6,376 bases of DNA from SAR202 cluster bacterium (GTDB lineage: Bacteria; Chloroflexota; Dehalococcoidia; Lucifugimonadales; UBA1123): the NCBI GenBank assembly GCA_030743915.1, contig JASLRP010000244.1, positions 1-6,376 on the forward strand, written 5' to 3'. Position numbers and translations under genes: made by a program. The notes beneath the pieces are model-generated. The model saw nothing but the letters and a program-made list of their open reading frames with translations, was not told the origin of the DNA and ran no database searches. Positions 1-5,816 of the stretch are shown here, one piece after another; position 1 is the first letter of the stretch; each line of letters opens with the position of its first letter.

Positions 1-21
1 AGTGTAATGTGACCTCCCCCA

Positions 22-113
22 CGCCATGCTGAGTCGAGGCGAAGCATCTGGTCGCGATGAAACGACGCGCGTCTCGCTCACGGCCAGATTCTTCACATCC
101 GTTCAGAATGGCG
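22..113. repeat. Imperfect inverted repeat (REP/MITE-like element, copy 1)
   Basis: The arms are 22-51 and 84-113, separated by a 32-nt loop. Arm 1 matches the reverse complement of arm 2 at 23 of 30 positions, with the best blocks at both ends (CGCCAT and ATCTGG) and GAAG in the middle. Arm 1 plus the next three bases (22-54) is a diverged copy of the repeat also found at 3076-3107 and 5285-5316. It starts 33 nt beyond the thiolase stop codon. There is no T-run after the hairpin on the minus strand, so it is not a standard intrinsic terminator, though it could still shape the 3' end of the thiolase mRNA. Confidence 0.65.
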
Positions 114-115
114 TT

Positions 116-150
116 GTCTGAAAGCTGAATGCTGACAGCTAACCGCTAGC
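116..150. repeat. Five degenerate tandem heptamers
   Basis: Read in steps of seven, this stretch is GTCTGAA, AGCTGAA, TGCTGAC, AGCTAAC, CGCTAGC, approximately NGCTGAA. The last unit overlaps the thiolase stop codon (CTA at 146-148 on the plus strand, TAG on the minus strand). The similarity fades toward the gene. It fills the space between the thiolase end and the inverted repeat at 22-113. The function is unknown and the units are imperfect. Confidence 0.45.
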
Positions 151-1339
151 CCACCCGCTCGAAGATCGTCGCCACGCCCTGGCCTCCGCCTACGCACATG
201 GTGACCAGGCCCAGGGTTTCGTCCCGAAGCTCGATCTCCTCCAGGAGTTTGACGGTCATGATCGCTCCGGTGGCTCCCACAGGATGACCGAGGCTGATGC
301 CGGAACCATTGACGTTGGTCTTCTCGATGTCCATGTCCAACTCTCTCATGCAGTAGAGAGCCTGAGACGCGAACGCTTCGTTAAGCTCGATCAGGTCGAT
401 GTCGTTAAGCTCCATGCCCGCCTTGCCCAGGGCCTTGCGAACGGCTGGGACCGGGCCGATTCCCATGATGGCAGGCTCGACTCCGGCGACGCCGCGAGTG
501 TGCCATTTGAGCTTGCCCTGAACTCCCAGTTCGGCGGCTTTGGCGGCAGACATCAGCACCACGGCGGCGGCTCCGTCATTGATGCTGGATGCGTTGCCGG
601 CTGTGACGGTCCCGTCCCTCTTGAACACGGGGCGAAGCTGGCCCAGGCGCTCCAGTGTGGTGTCGGCGCGAGGGCCTTCGTCGGTATCGGCGATTATCGG
701 GTCGGCCCTGCGCTGGGGGACCTCGACGGTGGTTATCTGTCCCTTGAACCGGCCATTGGCGATAGCGGCTGTGGCGCGGGTATGGCTGATGAGGGCCAGT
801 TCGTCCTGGTCCTCGCGGCTGACTCCGAATCGTTCGGCCACGTTCTCGGCGGTTACGCCCATGTGGTAGCGATTGACCGGGCAGCCAAGTCCGTCGGTCA
901 GGCCGTCAACCAGGTTGGCGTCGCCCATTCGCAAACCGTCGAACCGCGCCCCGTAACCCAGCATGTACGGGGTCTGGCTCATATTCTCGGTGCCGCCGGC
1001 CACCGCGATGTCAACCTCGCCGGTGCGGATAAGCTGAGCGGCCATGTTGATGGCCTCCAAACCCGAAGAGCATTGGCGGTTGATGGCAATGGTCGGGACC
1101 TCTTCCGGCACTCCTGCGCGCAGTGAGGAGAGTCGCGCGGCGTATCCTCCTTCAGCGGCCTGGATGGCGTTGCCCATGACTACCTCGTCCACCATGTCGG
1201 CGGTGATGCCCGCTCGCTCCAACGCCGCCTTGATGGCTACCGCGCCCAGGTCCGGCGCCGACACGTCCTTGAACGAGCCTCCAAACCTGCCCACTGGTGT
1301 CCTTGCTCCGCTGACGATTACGGCTTCTTGCAACTCCAT
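146..1339 (-). CDS. Thiolase family acetyl-CoA acyltransferase
   Basis: This 397-residue cytoplasmic enzyme is of the thiolase type: it condenses two acyl-CoAs or cleaves a 3-ketoacyl-CoA with CoA. The length is normal for the family. The nucleophilic cysteine is Cys90 in NRQCSSG, the NEAF motif is at 320-323, the catalytic histidine is His352 in GHPVGATGA, and the second cysteine is Cys382 in CVGGGQG. These lie close to the positions in the well-studied Zoogloea enzyme. I chose ATG at 1339 because a strong GAGGAGGG site sits 7 nt upstream and the protein then begins MELQEAVIVSGARTPVGRF, the usual family start. The frame stays open for 35 more codons upstream (to 1444), but these have no thiolase match. 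It stands alone, divergent from the DUF1800 gene, with no acyl-CoA dehydrogenase or hydratase beside it. I cannot tell biosynthetic from degradative use or chain-length preference. Confidence 0.95.
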   Translation of the reverse strand: MELQEAVIVSGARTPVGRFGGSFKDVSAPDLGAVAIKAALERAGITADMVDEVVMGNAIQAAEGGYAARLSSLRAGVPEEVPTIAINRQCSSGLEAINMAAQLIRTGEVDIAVAGGTENMSQTPYMLGYGARFDGLRMGDANLVDGLTDGLGCPVNRYHMGVTAENVAERFGVSREDQDELALISHTRATAAIANGRFKGQITTVEVPQRRADPIIADTDEGPRADTTLERLGQLRPVFKRDGTVTAGNASSINDGAAAVVLMSAAKAAELGVQGKLKWHTRGVAGVEPAIMGIGPVPAVRKALGKAGMELNDIDLIELNEAFASQALYCMRELDMDIEKTNVNGSGISLGHPVGATGAIMTVKLLEEIELRDETLGLVTMCVGGGQGVATIFERVG

Positions 1340-1346
1340 GACGCAT

Positions 1347-1354
1347 CCCTCCTC
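1347..1354 (-). promoter_or_regulatory. Shine-Dalgarno site of the thiolase gene
   Basis: The minus strand reads GAGGAGGG, then 7 nt, then ATG at 1339. This fixes the start within a longer open frame. Confidence 0.85.
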
Positions 1355-1527
1355 TATTACTGTCTTGATTATTATGTCTCGGTTATAATCATCAGTCTCA
1401 ACCGTTTGTATCCGCCCTGTGGCAACGTTGAGCGATGGCGACAACCCGCGAGTGGATTATACGTCAAATCTGGACTTTGACCAATTGTTGAACACGCGAG
1501 CCTCCCAGGCCAGCCAATCAGACACGA

Positions 1528-1556
1528 TTGACGCATTCACCAGATCGTCATATAGT
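1528..1556 (+). promoter_or_regulatory. Sigma70-type promoter for the DUF1800 gene
   Basis: A -35 box TTGACG (1528-1533) and a -10 box TATAGT (1551-1556) are separated by exactly 17 nt. Each matches the consensus at five of six positions. Transcription would begin near 1563, giving a leader of about 100 nt before the GTG at 1666. This is the best promoter match I found in the 326-bp divergent gap (1340-1665). Nothing else there looks like a gene. Confidence 0.6.
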
Positions 1557-1568
1557 CAATTGCATCCC

Positions 1569-1589
1569 GTCACGCAATGTTTGTGTGAC
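1569..1589 (+). other. Hairpin at the 5' end of the DUF1800 leader
   Basis: GTCACGCA (1569-1576) pairs with TGTGTGAC (1582-1589) over 8 bp, including one G-U pair, around a 5-nt loop. It would lie within the first 30 nt of the predicted transcript. It may stabilise the mRNA 5' end. No riboswitch class is recognisable. Confidence 0.3.
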
Positions 1590-1652
1590 TGCCTGTTTCC
1601 TCAAAAACGGCTCGGTCAACCTTATCGGAGATTCTTAACGACAAACCCATCC

Positions 1653-1659
1653 AGGAGGG
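1653..1659 (+). promoter_or_regulatory. Shine-Dalgarno site of the DUF1800 gene
   Basis: AGGAGGG lies 6 nt before GTG at 1666. It supports this GTG over the next in-frame ATG (1687), which has no such site. Confidence 0.85.
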
Positions 1660-1665
1660 TAACCC

Positions 1666-3054
1666 GTGGGCAACAATGAAATTTCGATGCTAGCTCATCT
1701 CATGCGGCGCGCTGGCTTCGGAGCTACCCGTGAGGAGTTGGAGTCAAGGCTCGCCGTCGGATACGAGGCGACGGTCGAAGAGCTTTTGCATCCAGAAGAT
1801 GGAGAGCCCGTAGATATCTACGAGTTTCTCCGGCATCACCATTCGCAGTGGAAACCCGGCACCGCCGGCGGGCTGGGCCAATCCAGTTGGGTCTGGCGGA
1901 TGATCAACACCAAGACTCCGTTGCAGGAAAAGATGACCCTGTTCTGGCATCAGATTTTCGCCACCGGGGTCTCAAAGGTAGACCACTATGACGAGATTAT
2001 CGACATGGTGGACATGTTCCGCGAAAAGGGCCTGGGCAAATTCAGGGACATCCTTCTAGAAGTCTCCAAAAGCCCCGCCATGATCTTCTGGCTGGACAAT
2101 AACGAGAACCACGCCCATGCGGTCAACGAGAACTGGGGCAGGGAACTGCTTGAGCTATTCACTCTGGGCGTGGGCAACTACACCGAGACCGACGTGCGGG
2201 AGGCATCGCGGGCCTTCACAGGCTGGACGATTGAGCCCAAGCTCCCCCGGTTCCATATGGGCAGGTGGGACTGGTATTTCGAGTACCGGGCCGACGATCA
2301 CGATGACGGCGAGAAGACCTTTCTGGGACGCACCGGCAATTTCGACGGCGAGGACATCATCGACATTATCCTGGAGGAAGAAGCGACGGCCCGATTCATC
2401 GCCCGTCACCTCTACAGCTTCTTCGTCGCAGATGAGGTCCAGGTGCCCGCATGGTCGGTGACTCCTCCGGCAGACCCAGAAGCCATCGACACGCTGGCCG
2501 ACATCCTTATAAAGACCGAATATGACATGCGCTCGGCCATGAGAACGCTGCTCAACTCAGACTTCTTCAAGGCCGCCCAGTTCACCAAGATCAAGAACCC
2601 AACCGAGGTCGTGGTCGGAGCATTGAGGCTGGTGGGTGATGCTGAGCTGCCGAGCCCCAATTCCTTCGAGTGGTCCAACCAGATTATGTACATGGGCCAG
2701 GACCTGCTGAACCCGCCCAGCGTGGAAGGCTGGCACTATGGCCCAGAGTGGGTGAACAGCGGGTTGCTGATGAAGAGGACGAACTTCGTCGCCGAGATGC
2801 TCAGTGAGACGAACCGTCCGGGAGTGCAGTCGATAATCGAGCGAGTGCGCGCCAGCGCCTCAAGCCCTGAAGAGTTGGTGGACTCCTGCCTCGATCTGCT
2901 GGGGCCGTTCGAGGTCAACGCCAGCACGAAAAATGAACTGGTAGCCCATGCGTCCACGCTGTCCTGGAGCGACGATGATGAATCCGGGGCCGAAGAGAAT
3001 GTCGCGGGAATGCTTCAACTCATCGTCTCAACCCGAGAGTACATGTTCGCCTGA
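1666..3054 (+). CDS. DUF1800 domain-containing protein
   Basis: This 462-residue protein is of the DUF1800 family, whose biochemical role is not known. The family hallmarks run in order: LMRRAGFGATREEL near residues 12-25; the KMTLFWHQIFAT segment at 89-100; WGRELLELFTLGVGNYTETDVREASRAFTGW, spanning 157-187; GNFDGEDIIDIIL at 224-236; RFIARHLYSFFV at 243-254; and near the C-terminus the NPTEVV (311-316) and MGQDLLNPPSVEGW (343-356) blocks. The length is typical. Translation starts at GTG, supported by a strong ribosome-binding site. I see no signal peptide or membrane segment. In many bacteria a DUF1800 gene is directly followed by a Tat-exported DUF1501 gene; here the next gene is an NHL propeller and no DUF1501 gene is in the window. 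An intergenic repeat follows the stop codon by about 20 nt. Confidence 0.9.
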   Translation: MGNNEISMLAHLMRRAGFGATREELESRLAVGYEATVEELLHPEDGEPVDIYEFLRHHHSQWKPGTAGGLGQSSWVWRMINTKTPLQEKMTLFWHQIFATGVSKVDHYDEIIDMVDMFREKGLGKFRDILLEVSKSPAMIFWLDNNENHAHAVNENWGRELLELFTLGVGNYTETDVREASRAFTGWTIEPKLPRFHMGRWDWYFEYRADDHDDGEKTFLGRTGNFDGEDIIDIILEEEATARFIARHLYSFFVADEVQVPAWSVTPPADPEAIDTLADILIKTEYDMRSAMRTLLNSDFFKAAQFTKIKNPTEVVVGALRLVGDAELPSPNSFEWSNQIMYMGQDLLNPPSVEGWHYGPEWVNSGLLMKRTNFVAEMLSETNRPGVQSIIERVRASASSPEELVDSCLDLLGPFEVNASTKNELVAHASTLSWSDDDESGAEENVAGMLQLIVSTREYMFA

Positions 3055-3075
3055 TTCAGCCTGACGTCACGTAGT

Positions 3076-3107
3076 CGCCAGACTGAGCGGAGCGAAGTAT
3101 CTGGTCG
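3076..3107 (+). repeat. Dispersed intergenic repeat, copy 2
   Basis: The core at 3082-3107 (26 nt) is identical to 5291-5316 and related to 22-54. The preceding CGCC is also shared. In this copy CCAGA (3078-3082) and TCTGG (3100-3104) can pair as a short stem. A weak inverted partner may lie at 3115-3137, where the reverse complement begins GCC-N3-TTGAGC like the repeat. The element starts 21 nt after the DUF1800 stop codon. Confidence 0.8.
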
Positions 3108-3149
3108 CAAGCGCCCACAGTTGTGGCTCAAAACGGCAAGTGAATAGGC

Positions 3150-3162
3150 TGTGTCAGACACA
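3150..3162. promoter_or_regulatory. Palindromic site, possible operator, upstream of the NHL gene
   Basis: TGTGTC-A-GACACA is a perfect inverted repeat with 6-bp arms and a single central base, ending 23 nt before the NHL start codon. The size and position would suit a dimeric repressor. No regulator gene is nearby and a short palindrome can arise by chance. Confidence 0.3.
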
Positions 3163-3185
3163 TTGATTGAATTGAAAGGGAAGCA

Positions 3186-4184
3186 ATGCTAACAAGAATC
3201 GTCGAAGACCGAGTTTATGACTACGGCCATGTCGTGGGAGGGCGCATTTTCATGGGCCTCTACACCATTGGGCTGGGTCGTGGAGACGATGTGTATGCCA
3301 TCGTCCGCATGCCCTACAGCGCGAAAGTGGTCCGATTGACGATCGGAGAGATTCCAGACGACGAGGAAATCGTCGTTGAATTTGGCAAGCGGGGCGAAGG
3401 TGAAGACGAGTTCACGTGGCCTGCCGGAGTCGCCGTCGATAGCCAGCAGAACGTGTTCGTCACCGATGAATGGCTCCACCGCGTCAGCGTATTCACTGCC
3501 GACGGCGAGTTCTTGAGAACGTTCGGAGCGGCAGGAGACGGCGAAGGGCAGTTCAACAGGCCATCGGGCATCGCCATCGACAGCAACGATGACACATACA
3601 TCTCAGACTCCCTGAACCACCGAGTCCAAAAGCTGTCCAACGACGGTCGATTCATCAACCAATGGGGAAGCCAGGGAGCCGACTCCGGCCAGTTCAACTC
3701 GCCCTGGGGAATCGCCACAGACAATCAGGGGAACGTGTACGTGGCAGACCACAAGAACCACAGAATCCAGAAGTTCAGCGGAGACGGGGAGTTCGTCTTC
3801 CAGTTGGGAAGCCACGGGAAAGGCGATGACCAGTTCGATCACCCATCCTCAGTCGCCGTTGACTCAGATGGCGAAATCTACGTGTGCGACTGGGCCAACG
3901 ACAGGGTCCAGGCATACGATGAGGACGGAAACTACCTGACCACCTTCGAAGGCAACGCTCAGGACCTTTCCAAGTGGCAACGACAGTACGTGAGCAGCAA
4001 CCCTGACGTGTACAAGGCTCGACGTCGTGTGTACAGCCTGGAACCTGAGCAGAAATTCGCTCTGCCTATGGCGGTGGCCTTCGACGACGAGAAATCACGG
4101 CTGATGGTGGTTGACTCCCAGCGCTGGCGGATACAGATATACAATAAGCTGCGAAACTACGCCGATCCGCAGTTCAACATCTGA
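3186..4184 (+). CDS. NHL-repeat six-bladed beta-propeller protein
   Basis: This 332-residue protein is built of NHL repeats. Four consecutive repeats of exactly 47 residues start at 66, 113, 160 and 207, each with the pattern [FWL]G..G...-QF..P.G.A.D..G..YV.D...HR.Q.F..DGEF. A diverged blade precedes them (about 14-65, containing GRGDDVYAIVRMP) and another follows (about 286-321, FALPMAVAFD...MVVDSQRWRIQIYN), which together make six blades. Between blades five and six is a polar, probably helical insert (254-285) with SKW, a feature I recall from a recurrent environmental propeller family. Such propellers bind partners or ligands; some are lyases or lactonases, but no catalytic set is evident. 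No signal peptide is seen, so it appears cytoplasmic. GAAAGGG lies 5 nt before the ATG. The gene is 131 bp from DUF1800 and 102 bp from the dehydrogenase. Its function is unknown. Confidence 0.88.
   Translation: MLTRIVEDRVYDYGHVVGGRIFMGLYTIGLGRGDDVYAIVRMPYSAKVVRLTIGEIPDDEEIVVEFGKRGEGEDEFTWPAGVAVDSQQNVFVTDEWLHRVSVFTADGEFLRTFGAAGDGEGQFNRPSGIAIDSNDDTYISDSLNHRVQKLSNDGRFINQWGSQGADSGQFNSPWGIATDNQGNVYVADHKNHRIQKFSGDGEFVFQLGSHGKGDDQFDHPSSVAVDSDGEIYVCDWANDRVQAYDEDGNYLTTFEGNAQDLSKWQRQYVSSNPDVYKARRRVYSLEPEQKFALPMAVAFDDEKSRLMVVDSQRWRIQIYNKLRNYADPQFNI
3381..3944 (+). repeat. Four in-frame 141-bp NHL repeat units
   Basis: Units begin at 3381, 3522, 3663 and 3804, each 47 codons with no length change. Each carries the P.G(I/V)A(V/I)D, YV.D and (H/D)R(V/I)Q.(F/L/Y) positions of an NHL blade. 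The amino-acid pattern is well kept while the DNA has diverged, so duplication is old. This marks coding structure, not a separate DNA element. Confidence 0.85.
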
Positions 4185-4186
4185 AT

Positions 4187-4199
4187 ACCGAGCCTCGGT
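4187..4199. other. Short inverted repeat just after the NHL stop codon
   Basis: ACCGAG-C-CTCGGT has 6-bp arms and one central base; as RNA it would fold as a 5-bp stem with a 3-nt loop. It starts 2 nt after the stop codon and is followed by TTGAAA with no T-run. It is a weak candidate for a 3'-end structure and overlaps the -35 box of the next proposed promoter. Confidence 0.3.
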
Positions 4200-4227
4200 T
4201 GAAATGGAACTCCGCGTTCAGTAGGAT
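4199..4227 (+). promoter_or_regulatory. Possible sigma70-type promoter for the dehydrogenase
   Basis: TTGAAA (4199-4204) and TAGGAT (4222-4227) are spaced by 17 nt. They match the consensus at five and four of six positions. A start near 4234 would leave a leader of about 50 nt before ATG 4287. The -10 box is mediocre. Confidence 0.4.
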
Positions 4228-4286
4228 ACAACCGCATTGTCGAACGACGACATGCGCCACTTATAGAGATGGGAGAAATTAGATAT

Positions 4287-5264
4287 ATGTTCGCAGCCCG
4301 GGTAAGCAGCCCCAAGCAGTTCGAGATTATTGACGTTGATATGCCCGAAGCCCAGGATGGGCAGTGCCTGATCAAGCTGGAGAGGTGGTCCGTGTGCGGA
4401 AGCGACATCCGCCACGGCTACGGGCCAGTCTATGCGGAAGAAGAGTATCCCATGCGTCTCGGCGCCCCGTGCCACGAGACTGTGGGAACGATTATCGAAA
4501 GCAAGTCTGACAAGTTCAACGAAGGACAGCGGGTAATCGTTCTGCCTTCCTTTGGAGGCCCCGGCGCTCTGGTAGAGTACATGGCAGGCCAGGAAGACCG
4601 CATGGTCGCCCTGCCCGACGAGGGGACTCCCGAGGAGTGGCTCATGTGCCAGCCTTCGGGAACCGTGCTGTACTCGGTCCAGCAGGCGGGCACAGTTTTG
4701 GGCAAGACGGTGATGGTGATGGGCCAGGGCAGCATCGGGCTGTCATTCACGGCAATCTGCGCCCGCGCAGGCGCCAAGCAGGTCATCGCGGTTGACCCCC
4801 TTGACCATCGCCTTGAATTCTCAAAGAGATTCGGCGCGACCCACACCATCAACCCGGCCAATGAAAACCTGGACGAGGCTGTCGCCGAAATCACCAAAGG
4901 CCAGGGCGTCGAAATTTCAATCGAGGCCGCTGGATTCCCCGACACTCTCAACAACGCTCTCAAGCACGTTGCCAAGTGGGGCAAAGTCATCCTCTTTGGC
5001 ATCCAGGGCGGCCTGCCCGGAGACATGACTCCGGTGAACATGGGTTCGTTCCTCGCCAAGATGCCCACCATCATCCCGACTGTCGGCGCGACCAGCGGCG
5101 ACGCCGTGAGCCACATCGAGAACATGGTCGAGCTTAAACAGCGAGGCTGGTGGGACCCAGGAGAGATGGCGACCCACTCCAAGAAATTCGACGAGATAAA
5201 AGACGCCTACGACATGTACGAAAACTACGAGGACGAAGTCGTAAAGGTCGTCCTGAGCGCGTAA
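4287..5264 (+). CDS. Zinc-type medium-chain dehydrogenase (MDR family)
   Basis: This is a 325-residue NAD(P)-dependent alcohol/polyol dehydrogenase-like enzyme, cytoplasmic. The catalytic zinc ligands can be placed as Cys37 (SVCGSDIRHG), His63 followed by Glu64 (APCHETVG), and Cys121 (LMCQPSG), which aligns with the third ligand region of classical alcohol dehydrogenases. The Rossmann fold shows GQGSIG at 146-151 and Asp170 at the end of the second strand (VIAVD), which favours NAD over NADP. The usual four-cysteine structural zinc loop is absent: after GQRVIVLP comes SFGGPGALVEYM with no cysteines. I chose ATG 4287 because GGGAG lies upstream and the protein then begins MFAARVSSPKQFEIIDVDMP, the usual family start. 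An in-frame ATG at 4269 would add six residues but lacks a ribosome-binding site. The substrate cannot be named; sorbitol-, threonine- or simple alcohol-dehydrogenase-like activity are all possible. Confidence 0.9.
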   Translation: MFAARVSSPKQFEIIDVDMPEAQDGQCLIKLERWSVCGSDIRHGYGPVYAEEEYPMRLGAPCHETVGTIIESKSDKFNEGQRVIVLPSFGGPGALVEYMAGQEDRMVALPDEGTPEEWLMCQPSGTVLYSVQQAGTVLGKTVMVMGQGSIGLSFTAICARAGAKQVIAVDPLDHRLEFSKRFGATHTINPANENLDEAVAEITKGQGVEISIEAAGFPDTLNNALKHVAKWGKVILFGIQGGLPGDMTPVNMGSFLAKMPTIIPTVGATSGDAVSHIENMVELKQRGWWDPGEMATHSKKFDEIKDAYDMYENYEDEVVKVVLSA

Positions 5265-5284
5265 TTTATAAACACGTGTAACCT

Positions 5285-5316
5285 CGCCTTACTGAGCGGA
5301 GCGAAGTATCTGGTCG
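5285..5316 (+). repeat. Dispersed intergenic repeat, copy 3
   Basis: The core at 5291-5316 matches 3082-3107 at all 26 positions. CGCC at 5285-5288 extends the similarity to 30 of 32. It begins 21 nt after the dehydrogenase stop codon, the same distance as copy 2 from the DUF1800 stop. The identity outside any gene points to recent spread or conserved function. Confidence 0.85.
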
Positions 5317-5343
5317 TCTCAATTCCACGATTGTGCCGCTGAA

Positions 5344-5374
5344 CCAGACTCTCCGACCGCCGTCTCAGAGTGGC
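5344..5374 (-). repeat. Degraded inverted partner of repeat copy 3
   Basis: On the minus strand this begins GCC-N3-CTGAG and ends TCTGG, the same ends as the repeat at 5286-5313. The middle differs and is 3 nt longer. The loop between the arms is 30 nt, close to the 32 nt of the element at 22-113. The match is partial, so the pairing is a proposal. Confidence 0.4.
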
Positions 5375-5419
5375 AAAACTAAACAGCGAATCAAGAAAAC
5401 AGATCAGATGGGGGAGATT

Positions 5420-5734
5420 ATGTCCGTATACACAATTGTCCATTTTAACGTCGTGGACCCGGAGACCTTCGCGAAATATCCAGAACCAGCAATGAAGACC
5501 GTCTTCGACCACGGCGGCAAATATCACGTTGTCGCCGGATTACCGGGGCTTGCTCAGCCTCAGATGCCCGAAGGTTCGACCGACTATGGAGTCATCGTAG
5601 TCCTCGAATTCCCGTCACAGGAGGCTGTTGACGGCTGGTACAACTCACCTGAGTACCAGGACATTATCGAGTTAAGGACCGGCTCGACTGAGGGCTGGGC
5701 AATGGTCGTTGACGGCTTCGAGATGCCCGGCTAG
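5420..5734 (+). CDS. DUF1330 family protein
   Basis: This 104-residue protein has the dimeric alpha/beta-barrel (ferredoxin-like) fold of the DUF1330 family, whose role is unknown. Family features seen are YTIVHFNVVDPETFAKY at 4-20, HGGKYHVV at 31-38, VLEFPSQEAVDGWYNSPEYQDI, spanning 61-82, then LR at 85-86 and the closing strand AMVVDGF. The length is normal. ATG 5420 gives the usual family start, MSVYTIVHF, with GGGGAG just upstream although the spacing is short. ATG 5408 would add MGEI and use no recognisable ribosome-binding site; the open frame runs back to 5333 without family similarity. The gene is 155 bp after the dehydrogenase, so it may have its own promoter, though I could not pick a convincing one. 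A strong terminator follows 32 nt after the stop codon. Related dimeric barrels include monooxygenases and EthD-like proteins, but no active site is evident. Confidence 0.87.
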   Translation: MSVYTIVHFNVVDPETFAKYPEPAMKTVFDHGGKYHVVAGLPGLAQPQMPEGSTDYGVIVVLEFPSQEAVDGWYNSPEYQDIIELRTGSTEGWAMVVDGFEMPG

Positions 5735-5766
5735 GCCGTTAGGGAAATAAGCCAATCGCATAATAT

Positions 5767-5805
5767 TCAGGTATCTGCGAGATAGGTCGCAGATACCTGA
5801 TTTTT
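5767..5805 (+). terminator. Intrinsic terminator after the DUF1330 gene
   Basis: A perfect 14-bp stem (5767-5780 with 5787-5800; TCAGGTATCTGCGA and its complement) surrounds a 6-nt loop GATAGG and is followed by TTTTT at 5801-5805. It lies between convergent genes, 11 nt from the end of the minus-strand gene. On the minus strand the hairpin is followed by AATATTATG, a poor U-tract, so it probably works mainly in the plus direction. Confidence 0.9.
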
Positions 5806-5816
5806 GTAAGTCTTGA

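Noticed and set aside
284..1126. 280-residue plus-strand open frame opposite the thiolase
   Set aside because: It is fully antisense to a confidently identified thiolase, has no family motif, and its composition is that of a GC-rich shadow frame.
1371..1401. Minus-strand promoter for the thiolase (TTGAGA and CATAAT)
   Set aside because: The spacing is 19 nt and both boxes are imperfect; TATAAC in between has no matching -35 box. Too weak to list as a feature.
1340..1444. N-terminal extension of the thiolase by 35 residues
   Set aside because: Thiolases begin near MELQEAVIVSGARTP, and the strong Shine-Dalgarno site selects ATG 1339.
1419..1679. 86-residue plus-strand open frame in the divergent gap
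   Set aside because: It overlaps the DUF1800 start and its ribosome-binding site, contains the proposed promoter, and has no family similarity that I recognise.
3062..3069. TGACGTCA palindrome after the DUF1800 stop; similarly ACACGTGT at 5272-5279
   Set aside because: Eight-base palindromes are expected by chance in several kilobases, and neither sits at a promoter.
4237..4267. Second promoter for the dehydrogenase (TTGTCG with TTATAG/TATAGA)
   Set aside because: A start there would fall within about 15 nt of the ATG and cut away the ribosome-binding site.
4430..5182. 250-residue minus-strand open frame opposite the dehydrogenase
   Set aside because: It is antisense to a clear MDR gene, rich in Ser/Pro/Thr in shadow fashion, with no recognisable domain or ribosome-binding site.
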